Source of the DNA: Larimichthys crocea | Taxonomy: Eukaryota > Chordata > Actinopteri > Sciaenidae | NCBI RefSeq assembly: GCF_000972845.2 | Contig: NC_040018.1 | Span: forward strand, 4,011,632-4,075,631 | Direction: 5' to 3' | Length of the DNA stretch: 64,000 bases | Part shown: positions 57,971 to 64,000 of the stretch, one piece after another | Numbering within the stretch: position 1 is the stretch's first letter | Layout: the number at the start of each line of letters is the position of its first letter | The notes under the pieces: model-generated | Told to the model about the DNA's origin: nothing | Seen by the model: the letters and a program-made list of their open reading frames with translations, nothing else | The model's database searches: none | Made by a program: the position numbers and the translations under genes

Positions 57971-58149
57971 TAATTTTGTAATTTATTTATTCTCTTGTTT
58001 TTACGCATTTATTTTTTTCTGTGTGTGTTTTTTAAAAAGTTTTACTTACTTGCTTACTAACTTATTTATTTTAATGAGGGTGTTCTCTTCAGTTTTTGTT
58101 GCTTTTGCTGATCCAATGTAGCAAATTTATTTATTAAATATGGATTAAT

Positions 58150-58618
58150 AACAAGCAGCATAGAAACACTGTCCCACAGTAACGTCTGTGGATAGTTGTT
58201 TTTTTTCATTATGTAAATCAAATCAAATCATATCAAATCAAATCAGATTTTATTTGTATAGCCCAAAGTCACAAAGTACATTTGCCTCGGAGGGCTTTAA
58301 AAATAAAATATTTCAGTCCGTAGTGAGGTCTGTGGATTATCCTGGTAACCAGGATGTGATACTGAGTCCCCAAACAAATACAATGAAAAATCTAATGAAT
58401 CCGCTGCAGCAGGAAGAGCCCAAGCCTTCACATGTTAAATAATGAAATAAAAAAATAATTAGAGAAATTTATCTGGGGTGACGCTGTGGAGGAGACAGAT
58501 CTATTACAGTTAACTTTTATTGTAAGGAGAGCTGATGATATTATATTCACATGAGTAATGTGGATGATTGATATGATGTGGGAAGACTCATTATATTTCT
58601 CAGCCTTCAACACGACTA
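58150..58618 (-). repeat. left arm of a 2.9-kb inverted duplication
   Basis: The reverse complement of this arm matches 60664-61052 over roughly 390 bp, with the same order: 'ctgccttcaacacgact' region, 'catcatatcaatcatccaca', 'ctccttacaataaaagttaa', 'gcagcaggaagagcccaagc' (plus view), 'cctggtaaccaggatgtgat' and 'aaacactgtcccacag'. By eye identity is above 90%. The arm carries an extra roughly 95-bp insert at about 58206-58303 that the partner lacks. Mirror ORFs (58428-58625 minus and 60666-60857 plus) translate to nearly the same peptide but have no known domain. Confidence 0.8.
58206..58303 (+). repeat. retroelement-tail insertion in the left arm
   Basis: (AAATC)n-like repeats are followed by 'agattttatttgtatagccc', 'aaagtcacaaagtacatttg' and 'cctcggagggctttaaa'. 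This is a common fish retroelement 3'-end motif. The right arm (about 60990-60996) lacks it and shows the presumed empty site 'cattatgtaaggataaaata' (read on the minus strand). Confidence 0.65.
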
Positions 58619-58681
58619 GCAGCATTGAAATGTACTCACAGGCGTGATCAGTTTACCATAACTGCTGGATGTGTTTACGGC

Positions 58682-59092
58682 ATTGACAGTATAAATAGGG
58701 ATGTTGTCTCAGTGACGTAACCCACAGGTTCCTGAAGAGCCGGGGCAGACTGAATGAAGACTGGGTGCTCAAACAAGCCATCTGTAATGACACCTACCTG
58801 TCAATCAAAGCGGGCACTAATAAATGCATAACTTTAAACTTTATTATAGTTAGAACAGGTCAGTTATATATATATATTAAAAAAAGTAAAGTTGTCATGA
58901 AAATAACAGGAAAATTAGCAATAAAGATCAAAACGGTTTCTTGTACTGTACCAGAGTGTAAACATTTACTTTTATTGTATTATCATATTATGATATGAAG
59001 ACTCGTTCTGTAGCCAGCCTCAAGTGGCCGTTTGAGGAACTGCCGTTTTTTGGCTTCACTTCACAGCCACGGATGGTACCGCTTGTTTAGGG
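58682..59092 (+). repeat. family C interspersed repeat
   Basis: 'cagtataaatagggatgttg', 'agtgacgtaacccacaggtt', 'gctcaaacaagccatctgta', 'aaatgcataactttaaac', 'agttgtcatgaaaataacag', 'cgttctgtagccagcctcaa' and 'cttcacttcacagccacgga'. The 5' third has a deletion. It lies in the spacer of the inverted duplication. Confidence 0.75.
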
Positions 59093-60663
59093 CCTATTCA
59101 GCAGATTCTACAGCAACCTTTTATGCCTTTCACATCTATGATGTAAACATAATAATCCTCCTGCTAAAATCCGGATCAATGAGACATGAATGCATCCCAC
59201 AGCTCCGTTATTGACTGTTTTGATTTAGTGCTCAGTCATGTGAGACCGTGTATCTCTGACTCATCAGAAACATGAAATGGCACTTCTGCTGTAAACAGAG
59301 AAGTTTTGTAATCTCCTCCTTATTTGCACTGCTTGTCAGATGTTCTTTTAAATGAACAGATGTGGCCTAAAACAGGCATGGCTGTATATTAACTTAAATA
59401 GAAAATGAATAGGTTTGGTTTTGAATTAGTTTAAATGAATTCATTAGTCTTTGCAATTTCAGAGCCGGGTTGAAACTTGATTGGTGTTAATAAGCTCCCC
59501 GTCAAATTTAGAAGCCAGTTGTGCTCTCTGACAGAATATACAGCGTTTTCAATTACCAATGTTATATGAGTAACATATGTTCAGCATCATTGACTTAAAA
59601 ATGCTGTTTTTTCACATTTCATTCGCAGTCTTAATTTTATATATATATAGATATATATAATATATAGATAGTCTGAATGGTAAAATACCTAAATGGCTGT
59701 TAGGCGAATAGGTCTAGTTTGGTGTTGGAGCGTCTCTCTGCATTGTAGCTCTGAGAAAACCAGAGATGCTGGAGGGAAGTTTACCGTTTACACTATGCTT
59801 AGCAACAAGAGACAGAGTATTTATAATTTTTAAAATCCTAAACTGAAGGCAGCAAACAGCCTAAGGTTTCCTGTTTACACAATGGCTTACCAATAAAAAC
59901 ACCATTTTAGCAAAACACATGCATGATTTGGGCTTATTAGCTTTTATTTAATATTTTCTGTTCGTAAAAAGATGATTCAAAGTTTCAAGGCTTAAAGTTT
60001 GATACCAAACAATGCTCCATGTCACATAATGAAGGACTAGAGAGACCCAAAACAGCATATGGAAACATGGCAAGGCATAGCCGTATTAAACGCATTATCC
60101 ACAATACACGATAAAACGTTAAAGGTGCTACAAATACTGAAAGAGCTAAAGCTGTTCCATTTTAATGCAGGGAAGAGGTTTTTATCTAAGGCCAGATTAT
60201 ATAAAAGAAACAGTTTCTTCTGCTGCTGCATTCATGGGATCTCAAGCGACTCTAACAGAAAACATTTTAAAATCCTCGACTAGGGGGTGATGGCGACTAT
60301 CAAGGATGGCATTTGCTTTGCTGAGCAAAAGCCCTTCAATAATTTCAGCCAGCTGAGCCCAGCTCTAGTGATCTTTAAGATATTTTGTCTCTCCAACCTG
60401 TTTTTATTAAGCATAGTTTAAAATCAGGACACTGAAACCTCAAACCATGAATCACTATTCGTGCCTTTGGTTTTTGATTCAGTTTTAGTGAAAGATCACA
60501 CCAAAGAAAAGACCGCATCCATCGTTAAAAGTCTAAGAATGACCGAATGATCAGAGAGCTTTAAGATAAAATTGTTTTGATGACGGCAGCCAGTTGTAAA
60601 TAAAACATGAAAGATAGAGAGTGCACAACCTTCAGCGAGAGAATGGATGAAAAAAGGATGTAG
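59093..60663. other. spacer of the inverted duplication, no gene seen
   Basis: AT-rich, with (TA)n-like DNA at 59638-59672. ORFs at 60037-60283 are an opposed pair. No transposase-like sequence was recognised that would make the whole 58150-61052 unit an autonomous element. Confidence 0.4.
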
Positions 60664-61052
60664 TCGTGTTGAAGGCAGAGAAATATAATGAGTCTTCCCA
60701 CATCATATCAATCATCCACATTACTCATGTGAATATAATATCATCAGCTCTCCTTACAATAAAAGTTAACTGTAATAGATTTGTCTCCTCCACAGCGTCG
60801 GCCCAGATAAATTTTTCTAATTATTTTTTTCAAATGCCTTCATTACTTAACATGTGAAGGCTTGGGCTCTTCCTGCTGCAGCTGATTCATCAGATTTTTC
60901 ATTTCATTTGTTTGGGGACTCAGTATCACATCCTGGTTACCAGGATAATCCACAGACCTCACTACGGACTGAAATATTTTATCCTTACATAATGAAAAAA
61001 ACAACTGTCTACAGACGTCACTGTGGGACAGTGTTTCTGCTTTTTATAGCTT
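60664..61052 (+). repeat. right arm of a 2.9-kb inverted duplication
   Basis: Inverted partner of 58150-58618. The match begins at 'tagtcgtgttgaaggcagag' and ends near 'ctgtgggacagtgtttctgc'. A few small indels separate the arms (for example around 60835, where the left arm has 'taatgaaataaaa'). Confidence 0.8.
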
Positions 61053-61059
61053 TTTCTAT

Positions 61060-62150
61060 TGGTTTATAGTTTGCTATCAAACTTAACCCAATTAAATCAG
61101 GATGAATCCACCAGGAGCCAAGCCAGGACCTTGGACACACCAAATTGTTGTTGATATTAAAGTTTTATTCACGTTATAAGTTGTTTCCCTGGTAGTTATA
61201 CCAATGAGAGGGCAGAGGGAAATGCACCGTTACCTTGAATATATTCAGGATTTCTCTGGGTTTGAACAAATTTGGGATAATGCAAGTGCAAAACCCAGAA
61301 ATATAGCTCTTGAGTTTTTAGACATTTCATGCAGAAATGTTACCTATTAACCTTTTAATAATCACGAACAAGCATGTGACCTAAACCTGACTTATTAAAT
61401 ACTTCATTGTTTGTTGTGTGTGTTTAGTTGAAGTGTTTTTTAGGAACTATACAAGACTGCTTTTCACACTGTTTGTATATAGTAATGGTGAAGATTTTTA
61501 TAAACAAACATATTTTCAAGAAGTTTGTTTCGGCTGCAACCTGCAGACCTTTATGTTGGCAGCTATGCCTTGTTCTCAGAAGTTGCTCAGTAATGACACC
61601 AGAGACACCTGTGGGCTGGGTATAGAGATAAATAAAAATGTCAGATGTAAGCATTAACCAAATGAAACATGTCGACCTTCAGAAATGATCCAGTCATGCC
61701 TTGAGCCAGTACAGGCAGACGGAAGTTATTAACTCTCCAAGTTTTATTAAAATGAAACTTGTGAGTAACTGTTATGGCCTGTCTAAGTTTAAAATATTGA
61801 ATTTTGTGCCTCATCAGGAAAATTAGTTTCTAGTTCCATTAAGTTAGTTTTGTATCAAATCAAATGACTACAGTGAAAGGATTGCTCCTAGAGGTGAACC
61901 CACTTGTAATCATCACCCAACCCAGCTCTAGACAGATTTCTGTTAACTTTACTGACTGTCAAGTGAATGGCTGAGCCCTGCGGCAAACATCGACCCTCCC
62001 AACAATAAAGCAGCTATATTTTCAAGAAAGCAGTTTAGACAAGTGTTCACTACCTGCCCAGCACCAAAAAACAGAGAGGCCACAATAAATCCTGGCGGTG
62101 AACGTCAAACATTTAGCAGTTAAACAGCTGGCGTAGATTAACCCTGCACT
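61060..62150. other. intronic DNA, no gene seen
   Basis: AT-rich unique-looking DNA. ORFs at 61418-61657 occur in three frames including the opposite strand and lack domains. Confidence 0.4.
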
Positions 62151-62152
62151 GA

Positions 62153-62558
62153 AACCATAGACAGTATAAAATGTGGACGCTGATGACACCAAAAGTGTGG
62201 CGGCTCTGGCCATCGCCATCTTCGCAGTCCTGCCTCTGCCGCTTAAATATGGGCGAAGACATGGATCAGGGATGAGCTGAGGTAAATAAAGCCTGGTTGC
62301 ACAAACACCCTCCTGTAAATCCTAATATAATATAATTTGAATGGATGAGTTAAATAATAATCCATCCTCAGTACAGGAAAATTAGCTATAAAGACCAAAA
62401 CCATTTCTTGTACCAGGCTGTAAATTTTACTTTGGAGGCTTTTGGAGACTGACTCGTTCTGTAGCTGTCGTCAAGTGGTCGTTTGAGTAACTGCAGTTTT
62501 TGGCACTTCAGCGCTGGCCTTATTTCACAGCCACAGAGGCTGGCGCTCGGTTAAAACA
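62153..62558 (+). repeat. family C interspersed repeat
   Basis: 'ccatagacagtataaaatgt', 'gtggcggctctggccatcgc', 'catcttcgcagtcctgcctc', 'gagctgaggtaaataaagcc', 'gtacaggaaaattagctata', 'gtaccaggctgtaaatttta' and 'taactgcagtttttggcact'. The copy spans the full element with internal deletions. Confidence 0.75.
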
Positions 62559-64000
62559 GGACCGTCCCTCCATAAAAAAATAAAAGTGTCAGCTGATTTG
62601 GCATGTTCACAGCTTGTTGATGTTGATATTACAAAGCCCTCCAGAAGCTGTGAGAATTGTGATTGTTGTAAACATTGTAACATTTTTGTAGAGCTACAGT
62701 CTGCAGAGGGATGAAGTCAGTATTGTTAGATGGATCAATGATGGATTTTGACACAGAAGAAGGAGTTGCAGTCAGCTTTCATTCATAGCATATCAACAAT
62801 TTAAGCTCATCAGATCAATAGTTTTGAACCCCAGCCTTCAGTATTTGAATTTTAGTGCCTCAGTGTGCCAAATTTAGCAGGTTACAGATCAGTGGCATTG
62901 TTAGAAAATCTTCTTAAGCCCCACTAAATAGTTTGGTGTTGTTTTATTGAAAATTTTTTTTTATATTATTATTATTTTTTTTTTTTAAATGCTGACAAAA
63001 TCAATTTAAAGCATCCAGCATGTCAGTTTAAATAAATAATCATATAACCTGTCATTAAGGACTTAAATGTGATCATAAATCAGTTTCCCATCACTTCGTA
63101 GTGTACGGTACAGAGAGCCCTTCTGGTGCGTTGTTATCAATCCATTCCACTTGTTCAGAACGCAAAACCACATTACTTAAAATCCAGTCCACGTTTTCCC
63201 TGCGACCTTGCTTGCGGCCCGGTACCTGCAGCCTTTAGTAGCTACTTCTACTGTGCACACAGAGCCGAATGGAACAGCGTTAGGAGACGAACATGAATGG
63301 ATGGATGCGCAAATGGATATAAGAAAGTTTTTCAGGACAGTAAGTATTCATCACTGCTGGTAGTAACAGTTAGTTAGCTCCAGCCCAGCTAACAACAGAA
63401 AGTCCCATGTAATTAATGACACGCTCCATGTTTGACGAATGAAAACCTGGCTTACACACTACAGACAATCTATGCACGTCTTACCTTTGTCGTTTTGGGT
63501 CAACAGTTGCATCCAGCTATAAAAGAACGCTGCTGCTTAGCTAGCTGGTTAGTGTGCACTCTGTTTACCATTTATCTTTGGGGTGACTTCCTTCTGGAGC
63601 ATGGATGCACACCATGAAACAGGAGCTGAGCTCATTCACGTATGATTATCATCAGTGGATAGTAGTAGTAGTAATAATAATAATAATAATAATAATTACA
63701 CTAATAATAATAATTACTTCACCACCCCTACAGGCCTGTAGGAGTCAGGGCAGAGGAGCACAGTGAGTGAGAAGGGAGATTTCATTTGTGACGCAGACAG
63801 TCTTAGAATTTTATGGAACTCAATTTGAATAATAAATATGAAACATTTCTGTCAAGGTGCACCGGCCCTGTATGTAAACCAGATTAGCCTGACCCAAATA
63901 TTACTTTAATTCAAGTAATTAAGTAAAATTTTTCAGGGCTTGAAATTACAACCATTTTAGTCACATATGTGACCAAAATGTAATCTCTGCGACTTCAAAA
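62559..64000. other. intronic DNA to window end, no gene seen
   Basis: A T/A-rich tract lies at 62949-62984 and a (TAG)n/(TAA)n microsatellite at 63659-63716. A near-palindrome at 63953-63980 (CATTTTAGTCACAT and its inverse, one mismatch) lies in what may be the start of another repeat. No tetraspanin exon 2 is seen. Confidence 0.4.

Larger units (their letters stand above)
17384..64000 (+). other. first coding intron of the tetraspanin gene (incomplete)
   Basis: It begins with the GTGAGT donor. No downstream exon encoding the expected TM1 continuation (Leu-Gly/Cys-Gly-Cys followed by a Gly-x-Gly-Ile-Trp pattern) was found on the + strand, so the acceptor should lie beyond the window. That makes the intron longer than 46.6 kb. 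It hosts most of the repeats listed below. An unrelated gene nested in it cannot be excluded, but none was recognised. Confidence 0.5.

Overview
This window looks like teleost fish nuclear DNA, probably from a percomorph-type genome. It has no dense ORF layout. Most six-frame ORFs are under 130 codons and fall in repeats or low-complexity DNA. It is full of (TG)n/(CA)n microsatellites, and repeat families familiar from fish genomes recur in both orientations. These include LINE 3' ends with a (GATG)n tail, a tRNA-SINE-like unit ending in an AAGCGCCTTGAGTGGTC-type core, a Tc1-like transposase relic and several MITE-like families. No bacterial operons, CRISPR arrays, rRNA or convincing tRNA genes were seen. 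Family names and assignments rest on remembered consensus features and on comparing copies within the window, not on a database search.

Only one active protein-coding exon is well supported. It lies on the + strand at 17063-17383 and encodes the start of a tetraspanin of the TSPAN4/TSPAN9 type. The canonical N-terminus (MAEGCMMALRYGMVFF then NLLFW) runs straight into a GTGAGT donor, the usual place for the first coding intron in this family. It is preceded in frame by 86 codons of coding-like sequence. Those codons include a 60-nt stretch flanked by plausible splice signals. No second tetraspanin exon was recognised downstream, so 17384-64000 is best read as part of a first intron longer than 46 kb. 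A CpG-containing, purine-rich block at about 15.5-16.1 kb is the best candidate promoter/5' leader.

Layout: 1-15.5 kb is upstream DNA holding one LINE 3' end (about 3.95-4.35 kb), copies of family A (a TTAA-flanked MITE-like element) and family C (a roughly 500-bp interspersed repeat), and a hairpin element near 10 kb. From 15.5 to 17.4 kb is the putative leader and the tetraspanin exon. From 17.4 to 64 kb is intronic DNA with more A and C copies, a minus-strand processed pseudogene of alpha-II spectrin (about 26.7-27.15 kb), nested insertions at 39.1-40.3 kb, a hAT-type MITE inside a Tc1 relic at 46.6-47.0 kb, and a large inverted duplication at 58.15-61.05 kb.

I found no multi-gene functional system here. 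The most interesting signals are the unusual tetraspanin N-terminus, the spectrin retrocopy, the dated inverted duplication, the clean 8-bp target-site duplication around the small hAT element, and several perfect or near-perfect palindromes.
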